The notes beneath the pieces are model-generated. The model had not been told where the DNA came from, made no database searches, and saw nothing but the letters and a program-made list of their open reading frames with translations. Source: Siminovitchia terrae (GTDB lineage Bacteria; Bacillota; Bacilli; Bacillales; Bacillaceae_C). Taken from it: 64,000 nt of DNA. The stretch covers positions 121,934-185,933 of the forward strand of contig NZ_QYTW02000006.1 in the NCBI RefSeq assembly GCF_003605405.2, written 5' to 3'. The first letter of the stretch is position 1. Each line of letters opens with the position of its first letter. Position numbers and translations under genes: made by a program. Shown piece by piece: positions 1 to 7,424 of this stretch.

Positions 1-2
1 CT

Positions 3-1448
3 CTTATCTATTTACTCCCGGTTCTTTTCAATGCCGTCTTCGGGGGACTGCGTCCTGCTTTCTACGCGGCGATCCTGGGTGTCTTAGCCTTTGATTTCTT
101 CTTCGTGCCTCCTGTACTGAGCTTTACCGTATCAGACTTGCGCTATCTGGTTTCATTTGGCGTCTATTTGGCGGTGGCAGCATTAACGGCCAGCCTAGCG
201 GCCAAGCTGAAGCAGCAGGTCCTCTTTTCCAAGCAAAGGGAAGCTCACACAGCTGCGTTGTACGCGCTTAGCAAGCAGATGAGCGCGATCGCGGACATCC
301 ATTCCATGCTGGACAATTTTTCCCGACAAGTTTCGCAGACCCTTGACACAGAAATCGCGATCTATTTGGCGGATGACCAGAATACCCTGAAACTTGCCCA
401 TGAGTCTGCCGATCTTCCTGACTGCAGGCAAGAGAATACGGAAATGTCTATCGCAAAGCGAGTGTTTGAGCACGTCGAGACGGCCGGAATGGAAATTTCG
501 CGTTTGAACGAATCTCCGGGTTATTTTATTCCGCTTCGGACCGAAGACCGCACATATGGTATCATCGCGCTCTATCCGAATGAAGCGCGAACCGGGATCA
601 CAACCGAGCAAAAGCGGCTCTTCGAGGCTCTCGGAGGCTTGGCGGCCAGCGCAATCGCTCGCCTCAGGCTGGCGGAGGAAGCCCGAATTGCTCATCTAAC
701 AGCAGAGTCGGAACGCCTTCGTACTGCAATTTTGGATTCGGTCTCCCATGAACTACGCACCCCTTTGGCAACCATCATCGGCTCGGCAACCGGTCTGATC
801 GAGGGCGGGCATATTTTCTCTGCAGAGGATCGAATGGAGCTTCTTGTCACGATTCGTGACGACGCCCTTCGTATGAATCGCCTAGTGACGAATCTGCTCA
901 GCATGGTGCAGCTGGAGAGCGGGATGCTGCGCCTCAGGAAAAACTGGTGCGATGTGGAGGACTTGATCGGCGTCACGTTATCTCAGGTCAAAGACTTTCA
1001 ACAACATCGAAAGCTGCGCACCGAGTTGCCGGATGACGGGCCCATTATGGTCCTGGGTGACGAAGTATTGCTAGAGCAAATGTTGGTCAATGTCGTGAGC
1101 AATGCGATCAAATACAGTCCGGATTATAGTGAAATCGTCCTGTCAGTGAAAACCGGGGAAGCAGGCGTTGTCATCTCGGTCTCCGATACGGGGATTGGAC
1201 TGAACGAGGACGAATACGATCGGATATTCGAAAAGTTTTACCGTTCAACCGCTGCGAAGCAAATAACCGGTACGGGATTGGGACTTGCCATATGCAAAGG
1301 AATCGTCGAGCTTCATGAAGGAACGATATCGGCGCAGCCGAAGGAACCGCGAGGGACCATTGTAACGATAACCCTTCCCTTAAACAAGCAAGACGACTTG
1401 CTTGCAGCAGCTGAAGAAAGGGGAACCACGAATCATGACCATGAATGA
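3..1448 (+). CDS. kdpD: KdpD-type potassium-sensing histidine kinase, 5' truncated by the window edge
   Basis: The frame is open from base 3, so an internal start near base 105 is not the true one; the visible 481 residues are the C-terminal half of KdpD. The membrane segment ends in the KdpD signature LAFDFFFVPP...VSDLRYL. A GAF-like sensor region follows, then the HisKA box with the phospho-acceptor His in SVSHELRTPL (about base 750), then the ATPase boxes NVVSNAIKY, SDTGIGL and GTGLGLAI. By family knowledge KdpD senses K+ or turgor and phosphorylates KdpE. The N-terminal KdpD/USP domains lie outside the window. The gene overlaps kdpE by 14 bases and is clearly GC-richer than everything after 2.7 kb. 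Confidence 0.95.
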   Translation, partial: LIYLLPVLFNAVFGGLRPAFYAAILGVLAFDFFFVPPVLSFTVSDLRYLVSFGVYLAVAALTASLAAKLKQQVLFSKQREAHTAALYALSKQMSAIADIHSMLDNFSRQVSQTLDTEIAIYLADDQNTLKLAHESADLPDCRQENTEMSIAKRVFEHVETAGMEISRLNESPGYFIPLRTEDRTYGIIALYPNEARTGITTEQKRLFEALGGLAASAIARLRLAEEARIAHLTAESERLRTAILDSVSHELRTPLATIIGSATGLIEGGHIFSAEDRMELLVTIRDDALRMNRLVTNLLSMVQLESGMLRLRKNWCDVEDLIGVTLSQVKDFQQHRKLRTELPDDGPIMVLGDEVLLEQMLVNVVSNAIKYSPDYSEIVLSVKTGEAGVVISVSDTGIGLNEDEYDRIFEKFYRSTAAKQITGTGLGLAICKGIVELHEGTISAQPKEPRGTIVTITLPLNKQDDLLAAAEERGTTNHDHE

Positions 1449-2136
1449 ACATGGGGCTCGCATTTTGATCATCGATGATGAACCCCAAATTCGAAAGCTT
1501 CTGAAGGTAACCCTGCAAGCCCATCAATATGCCATCTACGAAGCCTCGACAGGAGAGGAGGGCCTCCAACAGGCATCCTTGATGTTGCCGGACTTGATCA
1601 TACTTGATCTCGGGTTGCCGGGCATATCCGGCATGGAAGTGCTCGGCCGCATCCGGGAATGGTCAAATTCGCCGATCATTGTGCTGACGGCAAAAGACAG
1701 GGAGGAAGATAAAATCGTCGCGCTCGACAGCGGCGCCGATGATTATGTAACCAAGCCGTTCGGGATGGGAGAGCTCGTCGCTCGAATGCGTGTTGCGCTG
1801 CGGCACGTAGCCAAATCGTCGAATGAGCCCATCCTCCAGATCGGCGAGCTGACCATCGACCTGGCACAGCGAAGCGTGGAGTTGAAGGGAGAACGGATCA
1901 AGTTGACCCCAACAGAATACGATCTGTTGAAAATTCTCGCCTCCAACGCCGGGAAAGTAGTCACGAAGCGTCAGCTGCTCCAACAAGTATGGGGCAGCCA
2001 CCACAATGAGACCGACAGCCATTATTTGCGGGTGTACATCGGACATCTACGCAAAAAACTCGAGGAAGACTCGACTCGGCCCAAGTTCATTCTGACGGAG
2101 CCGGGGATCGGCTATCGCTTCCTGTCCAGGGAGTAA
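1435..2136 (+). CDS. kdpE: KdpE, OmpR-family response regulator
   Basis: A 233-residue response regulator. The receiver domain has the acidic pair IIDDE, the phospho-acceptor Asp in IILDLGLPG and the Lys in VTKPFG. The C-terminal winged helix has the trans_reg_C pattern with YLRVYIGHLRKKLE and GIGYRF. The start is the ATG at 1435, 10 bases after an AAAGGGGAA ribosome site and overlapping the end of kdpD, so the two are translationally coupled. The family activates K+ uptake (kdpFABC) when phosphorylated by KdpD. In this window no K+ transporter gene follows; only the riboswitch that would normally lead one. Confidence 0.95.
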   Translation: MTMNEHGARILIIDDEPQIRKLLKVTLQAHQYAIYEASTGEEGLQQASLMLPDLIILDLGLPGISGMEVLGRIREWSNSPIIVLTAKDREEDKIVALDSGADDYVTKPFGMGELVARMRVALRHVAKSSNEPILQIGELTIDLAQRSVELKGERIKLTPTEYDLLKILASNAGKVVTKRQLLQQVWGSHHNETDSHYLRVYIGHLRKKLEEDSTRPKFILTEPGIGYRFLSRE

Positions 2137-2294
2137 CAGAGTCGCTTACCTCGGCTACGTCCATCCTCCGTTCAAAAACGTAAGAACGGGACCTTCGTGT
2201 AGAAATATTGCCGTCTCCGTAAGTTTTTGTCCGATGCATCCGTTTTCGTGCACGAGAAAAGGCTAAAAATCAAAAATAGGCGTTGGATTCGGCT

Positions 2295-2323
2295 TTTACA
2301 TTGTCTTGCAAAAAGCGTATGAT
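2295..2323 (+). promoter_or_regulatory. sigma-A promoter of the c-di-AMP riboswitch
   Basis: TTTACA at 2295-2300 and TATGAT at 2318-2323, spaced by 17 bp, lie immediately upstream of the riboswitch on the same strand. Confidence 0.6.
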
Positions 2324-2498
2324 CTCTATCAACAACTTCAAATTCATTTGAATCGCTGAATTCCCTAAGGGGAAACGGGGGAACCAACAGAAGCCATTAA
2401 ATGGTTTCACGGGGTGAATTCCTTGTCTGCTTGGCACTTGGAAAGGGTACTCTCAAGCCCTAACCCGACAGCTAACCTCGTAAGCGCATTGAGAGAGA
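2323..2498 (+). ncRNA. c-di-AMP riboswitch (ydaO-yuaA class)
   Basis: The sequence shows the class hallmarks in order: ATCGCTGAATTCC, then ACGGGGGAACCAACAGA, GGGGTGAATTCC, ACCCGACAGCTAACCTCGTAAGC. A closing helix TCTCTATCAA/TTGAGAGA joins the two ends. Riboswitches of this family terminate transcription of K+ uptake and cell-wall genes when c-di-AMP is high. It sits directly downstream of kdpDE, which fits control of a kdp-type K+ operon. That operon is absent here, because foreign sequence begins about 190 bases downstream. Confidence 0.93.
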
Positions 2499-2541
2499 AC
2501 CGTATCCGAGCTGCGTTTGTCTGATGGACTGACAACAGACT

Positions 2542-2578
2542 GCCCGAGAGCTTCGTTTCTCTGCTCTTCGGGCTTTTT
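2542..2578 (+). terminator. Riboswitch expression-platform terminator
   Basis: A GCCCGAgag...ctcTTCGGGC stem followed by TTTTT lies 44 bases after the riboswitch aptamer. Confidence 0.85.
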
Positions 2579-2615
2579 GTCGTACCCAAAAAAACATTTA
2601 GGGAGAGTGGCAAGC

Positions 2616-2687
2616 ATGTTACACGTGCAAGAAGCGGATCCACTGCCGGGTCTTGAATCGCCCGGTTTTCGGTATGAGGAGAGATAA
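2616..2687 (+). other. Possible residual 23-codon ORF after the riboswitch
   Basis: An ATG with AGGGAGAG about 8 bases upstream opens a 23-codon frame that ends exactly where foreign sequence begins. It contains GAGGAGAG followed by ATGACAATG, which looks like the ribosome site and first codons of the lost downstream gene. It is not hydrophobic, so it does not resemble KdpF. It may be meaningless. Confidence 0.25.
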
Positions 2688-2880
2688 TGACAATGCGCCC
2701 CTGATTTAGCGCATTCATTATTCGATCTGCCTGAATGTCGATAATCCGTGCCTTCCCGTGGTTGGCTTCTGTACGAATGCCGGCTTGCCAGCCGGTTAAA
2801 GAGACCGCTTGTTCGCCCAGGGCGTGCAGCGCCATCGACAACAGGGCAACCGAAACTTGTTCTCCTGTACTGAGCAGCAT
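2686..2880 (-). pseudogene. Internal fragment of aspartate kinase
   Basis: About 65 residues in one frame match the aspartokinase core: LLSTGEQVSVALLSMAL, then SLTGWQAGI, TEANHGKARI and ALNQGRIVI. Similarity begins abruptly at 2880, where it joins a DNA polymerase fragment, and ends abruptly at 2686, where it joins the riboswitch leader sequence. Start, catalytic N-terminus and ACT domains are all missing. It is a piece of a host gene trapped at a recombination junction and is not functional. Confidence 0.8.
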
Positions 2881-3044
2881 CCATATTTTTTTGCTAATGG
2901 ACACGCAGCTAGAACAATCCCACTCCTTCGTTCAGGATCTCCTGCCACAATCACAGGCTTATCCTGTAAGGTTGCATCTCTAACTTTTTCTACCGAAGCA
3001 TAAAAGCTCTGCATGTCGACCAAGAATATTATCTTATCTTGCAT
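2880..3044 (-). pseudogene. Truncated Y-family DNA polymerase (UvrX/DinB-like), N-terminal 55 residues only
   Basis: The first 55 residues are a good Y-family start: IIFLVDMQSFYASVE carries the first metal-binding Asp, followed by KPVIVAGDPERRSGIVLAACPLAKKYG. At 2880 the frame runs into the aspartokinase fragment, so the palm and fingers domains are lost. The ATG at 3044 overlaps the stop of the upstream small gene (TGATG), as in intact SOS polymerase operons of Bacillales plasmids and phages. The LexA-type promoter upstream survives. Confidence 0.85.
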
Positions 3045-3259
3045 CACGCTCCCATCCTTTTGCGTAATATATCTACGGATAGTATGTTATCGAGTCTAAA
3101 AGTGCGAAATTGTTTCTTTGTGTAACAGTAAGCTTTGATTAACGAATCCTCGACCTTGAGCACTCTTATAATACGCTGTGATATCTGATTTGAGTTATTG
3201 ATGTATATAATAGCTAAAGGAGTTTTTAAAATCATAGATCGCCTAAGTAACCCATTCAT
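3044..3259 (-). CDS. Small WYL-like protein of the SOS polymerase operon
   Basis: A 71-residue protein with pattern TPLAIIYINNSNQISQRIIRV...IKAYCYTKKQFRTFRLDNILSV. This resembles the short WYL-like proteins that precede UvrX-type polymerases in Bacillales mobile elements. RBS GGAGGAAAATAGT precedes the ATG. It overlaps the polymerase remnant and shares its promoter. The role is not established; a nucleic-acid-binding or regulatory role is an inference from WYL domains. Confidence 0.6.
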   Translation of the reverse strand: MNGLLRRSMILKTPLAIIYINNSNQISQRIIRVLKVEDSLIKAYCYTKKQFRTFRLDNILSVDILRKRMGA

Positions 3260-3273
3260 TACTATTTTCCTCC

Positions 3274-3321
3274 GAACATTTGTTTGTACTCATTATACCC
3301 AAACGTACGTTTTCTAATCAA
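3274..3321 (-). promoter_or_regulatory. LexA-controlled promoter
   Basis: On the minus strand, -35 TTGATT (3316-3321) and -10 TATAAT (3293-3298) are 17 bp apart. The start region overlaps CAAACAAATGTTCG (3274-3287), whose plus-strand reading CGAAC-N4-GTTTG matches the Bacillus LexA box CGAAC-N4-GTTCG with one change. It drives the truncated SOS polymerase operon. Confidence 0.7.
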
Positions 3322-3397
3322 GATAGTTTTGATTGGTAATAAATTCTTCTCCCCAATTAGCGTATGATTCGCACCCAAATTAAAAAAAGAAAAAGCA

Positions 3398-3440
3398 AGA
3401 AAAAAATGCCCAGGGTTATTATGCCTGTGCATTTTTTTCT
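3398..3440. terminator. Bidirectional terminator
   Basis: AAGAAAAAAATGCcCAGG / CCTGtGCATTTTTTTCTT inverted repeat with runs of A and T on both sides, after the GNAT gene. Confidence 0.8.
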
Positions 3441-3483
3441 TGTCCTATCCATTGTTCCGCAAACGCGCCCTATTGCGGAACAT

Positions 3484-4074
3484 TCATTTCAAGTTTTTCT
3501 CATAACAATTACATTCGTGTACCCGATTAAATTTTGACTTAACATATCCCTGTTCAGATCCCGAATAGTGAGCAAAGGCTTGTATGATTTGGAATTCTGA
3601 CTCATTATTTGGTCTCATTACTTTTTCAAGTTCATTGCCCCCTTCAAGATACACGTGCAAATAAGAATAAGCCTTATCAAAGCCATTCTTTTCATACCAC
3701 TTATTAACCCATTGGTCATCTCTAGTCCAAGCCTCTAAATAATCTAAACCTTCTTCTTCAGCAATCTTTTCAGCTTTTTCTAGTAGTTTACTGCCAATGC
3801 CCATTCTCTGGTAATCTGGATGTGTAGCTATATGCCATATCATTCCACCAAGCCCGTTCCCCTTTGTGCATACTGTTTTTTCTTCTTTTTCATACTCAAT
3901 ATCCAATAAACCAACAACCTGGTCATTATGTATTGCAACCAGTTCAATTGCAGGATTTTGATATTTTTCCTTTTTAATTAAAACATTATCAAAATATGCA
4001 GTGTCTAAAAACGCAAGTACCCTGCATCGGATCCAGCCAACTTCATCGTTTGGATTATAAAGCCTAATCTCCAC
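3484..4074 (-). CDS. GNAT-family N-acetyltransferase
   Basis: A 196-residue GNAT protein. Acetyl-CoA motif A is visible in IATHPDYQRMGIGSKLLEKAEK (the QRMGIG loop), followed by the LEAWTRDD...WYEKNGF motif B region. The GTG at 4074 is chosen because GAGGGGG lies 6 bases upstream. The substrate cannot be told; some relatives acetylate small molecules such as aminoglycosides or amines, but no specific motif is present. It stands alone between the SOS remnant and an integrase fragment, as cargo genes often do. Confidence 0.85.
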   Translation of the reverse strand: MEIRLYNPNDEVGWIRCRVLAFLDTAYFDNVLIKKEKYQNPAIELVAIHNDQVVGLLDIEYEKEEKTVCTKGNGLGGMIWHIATHPDYQRMGIGSKLLEKAEKIAEEEGLDYLEAWTRDDQWVNKWYEKNGFDKAYSYLHVYLEGGNELEKVMRPNNESEFQIIQAFAHYSGSEQGYVKSKFNRVHECNCYEKNLK

Positions 4075-4195
4075 CCTAATCCCCCTCAAAAATCTCTCTT
4101 ATTCCCTTCACAATATGGCCCGTTTGTTGAATAAGCCGTCATCTTATAATCTAATTTAGCACAAAATTCCTTGTTCCTTTCAACGTTTTCAGTGT

Positions 4196-4441
4196 ACCGA
4201 ACCCGTTAGAATATTTAAAGTACAGGATTTCCAGTTGGACGGTCGTATGGTAAGTGTTCATCTTAAAAAAGACAAATGGCACAATAAACGACTGCAACCA
4301 GGAACTATAAAGGCAGTACAAAAATATATCAAAGAATATAGGTTGCAGCCCCAAGATTATTTTGCAGGAAAGCGAAGGAAAGATGGGAAATTTGATGGTG
4401 TGAAAATTTCTGAAACCGCTTATCGCAAACAGCCGTGTTAA
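4196..4441 (+). pseudogene. Fragment of a tyrosine recombinase, inverted copy of the one at 11500-12402
   Basis: From about 4220 to 4432 the frame closely matches the intact recombinase: VQDFQLDGRMV, DKWHNKRLQPGT, YIKEYRLQPQDYF and GVKISETAYRKQ. It stops two codons after the last shared residue, before the catalytic Arg/His/Tyr motifs, and lacks the N-terminal half. It lies in the opposite orientation to the intact gene, so the two copies bracket the defence module as inverted repeats. Confidence 0.85.
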
Positions 4442-4505
4442 TACATTGCTTAAATGCCAGTTCCTCCTACTCTAGTTTTTATTTTCATAGTAATTATTCC
4501 TGATA

Positions 4506-5303
4506 TTACAAAACCTTATATCCTCTATTAAACACAAAATTTCCTCTGGAAGCTTGGTAAACAAAAATGCTTTTAAATCCTGTTCTATTGCCATTCTTGA
4601 AACACTTATATACGATTAATTGGTTGTGATTAGTATTTGTGGTAGAAAAAACATTTAATTGCTTATAGCTCTTACTGTGGTCATTAGTCTTTTTTCTTAT
4701 CTCTTTTATGAATTCGGGATTAAGCGAGCGATTGTTGTCAGTCTCATTCCCGCTTCTTATAGAAAGTGTAGGCAGATGATATTTATTTAATGGAATCTGA
4801 CTATTTGCGATTTCATAGGTATCAATCAACACCAAATTCAATTCATTGGAGGGATATTCCATATTTCTTTCGGTGACAACAACCGATTGGTCTACTTCCT
4901 TGACCGCACTATCTACGATAGACTCTGGAAATATATCATTCAAAAGCAATTTGTATTGTAGATATATTGGCACTCTGACTAAACTAACTTTTCCATAACC
5001 AAGTATTTTGCTAGCTAGCCAATAGACCCATAATGGATGATCATTATACTTATCTCCTGTGTTAAACACTTTATTTTTATTAATTCTTCTTATCAAGATA
5101 TAAATAATTATGGATAAAATCGCACCACATACAATGGAAATAACTGTTTCATTTTTAATGATGCTTTTTATCGATTCATCAAACTTTGATACATCCGCAC
5201 CCCAGAGAGAAAAAACAGCATACGCTATCTCCTGAAGTGGATAAAAGATTCCTACAATTGCCGGCGACAAAATTAAAAAACATTGAAACAGAACCTTATT
5301 CAC
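4506..5303 (-). CDS. Predicted two-TM effector of the CBASS operon
   Basis: A 265-residue protein with two N-terminal membrane helices (about residues 5-30 and 52-72) and a soluble C-terminal domain containing the strand pattern ELNLVLIDTYEIA and a Ser/Asn-rich middle. It starts at a GTG with AAGGGAG 8 bases upstream. It is the third gene of the CD-NTase/E2 operon, 34 bases after the E2 gene. By analogy with membrane effectors of CBASS it would bind the cyclic nucleotide and damage the membrane. I do not recognise a named receptor fold, so the effector role rests on position and topology. Confidence 0.6.
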   Translation of the reverse strand: MNKVLFQCFLILSPAIVGIFYPLQEIAYAVFSLWGADVSKFDESIKSIIKNETVISIVCGAILSIIIYILIRRINKNKVFNTGDKYNDHPLWVYWLASKILGYGKVSLVRVPIYLQYKLLLNDIFPESIVDSAVKEVDQSVVVTERNMEYPSNELNLVLIDTYEIANSQIPLNKYHLPTLSIRSGNETDNNRSLNPEFIKEIRKKTNDHSKSYKQLNVFSTTNTNHNQLIVYKCFKNGNRTGFKSIFVYQASRGNFVFNRGYKVL

Positions 5304-5337
5304 TATCCATACTCCCTTACCTGAAATATTTTATTCA

Positions 5338-6051
5338 TTATACACGAGGTATTAATTTTCTCCGCTTCTTCATTTGATTCTCTTTCCACTTATCATAAAT
5401 AAGAGTAAAAATTTCTTTATCAGTTGCATATTCCTTCCTTGTCATAACATCTCTATATTCAACAATTTTTTTATGCAATGAACATTTTGCTACTATGCGG
5501 TTACAACCACATGGACATTTCTTTTTATTTCCCCTGTTTGGTTTTTGGCTTAATATATCTAGTAACTCAATGACTTGATTAATATATTTGAGATCAAAAA
5601 CCTCCAAGTAATCTTGAATTAGTCCTTCTACCCCGTGATATAACTCGCCAAATACAAAGCTCCCTTTGCCTTGAAGTTTAAGTGCGATTGCATAAAAATA
5701 TGGAATGACACATGAGCAAATAAATCCATCCAACGTGGGGTTATCCTTAATTTGTTTTCTTAAACTCAATGGTGATCCTAAACAAAGGGATGAATCGGAA
5801 AAAGTATGGAAATCCAAAGTTTTGGGAAATCTGTTTCCTACTTCATAGACAGTAGGTATTTCTTTTGGAAAACTCTTTGGAATGACAATTCTTATTAAGA
5901 ACTTGTCCTTTATATTCCCATAAGTGTCATTCTTAATATCTAATGATAAAATACCATTCACAACATATTCGTTGGGATTTGAAGGAGCCAATGACATTTG
6001 AGGGTTATTTTCTAAGAACTCTTCTAATTCTTTAATCTTAATATGTATCAC
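5338..6051 (-). CDS. CBASS-associated E2-like protein
   Basis: The core resembles the E2 fold of CBASS: LIRIVIPKSFPKEIPTVYEVG, then HTFSDSSLCLGSPLSLR. The Cys of SLCLG is the candidate catalytic residue, followed by a helical stretch ending in IPYFYAIALK. A C-terminal CPCGCNRIVAKC Cys cluster resembles a SEC-C-type zinc motif. No E1 or JAB protease is fused or nearby, as in E2-only (short type II) CBASS, where E2 acts on the CD-NTase C-terminus. The frame is open to 6105, giving a long overlap; the GTG at 6051, overlapping the CD-NTase end by 14 bases, is the more plausible start. Confidence 0.75.
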   Translation of the reverse strand: MIHIKIKELEEFLENNPQMSLAPSNPNEYVVNGILSLDIKNDTYGNIKDKFLIRIVIPKSFPKEIPTVYEVGNRFPKTLDFHTFSDSSLCLGSPLSLRKQIKDNPTLDGFICSCVIPYFYAIALKLQGKGSFVFGELYHGVEGLIQDYLEVFDLKYINQVIELLDILSQKPNRGNKKKCPCGCNRIVAKCSLHKKIVEYRDVMTRKEYATDKEIFTLIYDKWKENQMKKRRKLIPRV

Positions 6052-7219
6052 CCCAAGGCTTTGGTGGATTTTTAGGTAAACTTGTTGCAACCCGCTGCTT
6101 GTCATTGTTTGATTTGTATTTCTTGTTTAATAAACTTTGATCTATTTTCAAAGAGAACTTTTTATCCAAAATTACACTTGCTACTTCATAATCTGTTGTT
6201 TTCAATAGGTTGTTAAAATCAACTTTTGCTTGCAACAACCAGTTTTTGAAATTGCCTTCTAAATCTAATTCTTTGCCTTCTGGCGTTTCCCAACGATCTG
6301 TAAAATCCTCATTGGGGTTTACGGGATTAGGAACTCTTGGGAAACTTGAGTTAATATATCTCGGCATATTTTCCAAGAGATTTAACATGGCGGTTTCGAG
6401 ATTTAATTCCCCATTATAAGCCCTTGCTGCCAATGTTGTTATAATAATAGAAATTGGCTTACTATCATTCTCTCCAAACATATTGTCCCGATGTCTTTTT
6501 AACAATTGAATACATCTTTGAAGTATAGTTTTTCGACTATACGTAGGAACGGGAGCTATTGAGGAACGATTGTATATTCCATATTCACCTGTTGTCATCC
6601 GGCTTTCAAACCATTTTATATATCCCTCTGGGTTACTAATATTCCAGTCTTCTGATATGATAGTGTAATTTTCAAGACGATCATCAGTAATGTTGATAGC
6701 AGCATCAACCATGGAAGTATTTAATAACTCATTATAATTATAGGCATCATGCAACTTTTGTTTGTAGTCCGCCTGCTTATCGCTATTTAATGGAATGCAA
6801 GGAACTATGTCTAAATGGAATTTAATATCATCCATATACTCCAATCTCCAACAGCGATGTTTTTCTTCTAACTTTTGCTGAATTCCTTTTGCAACTCGAT
6901 AACTTTCAAGTTCAACACCAACCATTTCTTTTAATTGTTTTTGTGTATATAGTGATTTAAAATTCGGAACGTTAATCTTACAACCCATGTCTAAATCATA
7001 TTCTTCTTTATCGGTTATAGGTTTAATTGTAGTACCTAATGCAAATGAGCCTTGTGGAAATATATCTATATCGACGTCTTTAAGAGAACTTTTTTCTCGA
7101 CCGAACCAATCTCCCAACGACTTATATCTATTAACTGTTTTTTCTATAACATAATCGGGCAAATCTAGTTGTTCAATCATTTCTTCCAACACACTTTTTC
7201 TGTCCGCTACTATCGACAT
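6038..7219 (-). CDS. CD-NTase (cGAS/DncV-like nucleotidyltransferase) of a CBASS system
   Basis: A 393-residue nucleotidyltransferase. The catalytic site is visible as FPQGSFALGT (GS motif), then KEEYDLDMGC with the D-x-D metal ligands, then HLDIVP with the third acid. A helical C-terminal domain follows. The protein ends NPPKPWGDTY, an exposed tail of the sort modified by CBASS E2 enzymes. RBS GGGGGAAA precedes the ATG. On phage infection the family makes cyclic di- or trinucleotides that activate the effector encoded downstream. It is first of three genes in one operon. Confidence 0.88.
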   Translation of the reverse strand: MSIVADRKSVLEEMIEQLDLPDYVIEKTVNRYKSLGDWFGREKSSLKDVDIDIFPQGSFALGTTIKPITDKEEYDLDMGCKINVPNFKSLYTQKQLKEMVGVELESYRVAKGIQQKLEEKHRCWRLEYMDDIKFHLDIVPCIPLNSDKQADYKQKLHDAYNYNELLNTSMVDAAINITDDRLENYTIISEDWNISNPEGYIKWFESRMTTGEYGIYNRSSIAPVPTYSRKTILQRCIQLLKRHRDNMFGENDSKPISIIITTLAARAYNGELNLETAMLNLLENMPRYINSSFPRVPNPVNPNEDFTDRWETPEGKELDLEGNFKNWLLQAKVDFNNLLKTTDYEVASVILDKKFSLKIDQSLLNKKYKSNNDKQRVATSLPKNPPKPWGDTY

Positions 7220-7353
7220 TTACATTTCCCCCTTCATATTGGTTAATGTTACCATTTTATTATACCATATATAGTATCACAGAATATAAGTCCCCACAAT
7301 ATATAGTTGGTTTTGCCCATAAAAAATACCACTTAATATAAATCTGTAAATAT

Positions 7354-7386
7354 AAAAAACCGCCCGATTATTTTCAGGCGGTTTTC
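7354..7386. terminator. Terminator after the type III Res gene
   Basis: AAAACCGCC...GGCGGTTTT hairpin flanked by A and T runs, between the restriction genes and the CBASS operon. Confidence 0.85.
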
Positions 7387-7424
7387 ATTTGGATACTTTT
7401 GCATAAGTCCAGCAGTATTAAGTG

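Noticed and set aside
195-2046. Minus-strand frames inside kdpD and kdpE
   Set aside because: GC-rich shadows of the kinase and regulator genes.
2407-2685. Minus-strand frame continuing the lysC fragment through the riboswitch
   Set aside because: This part is the antisense of the riboswitch and its terminator, so its coding appearance is chance.
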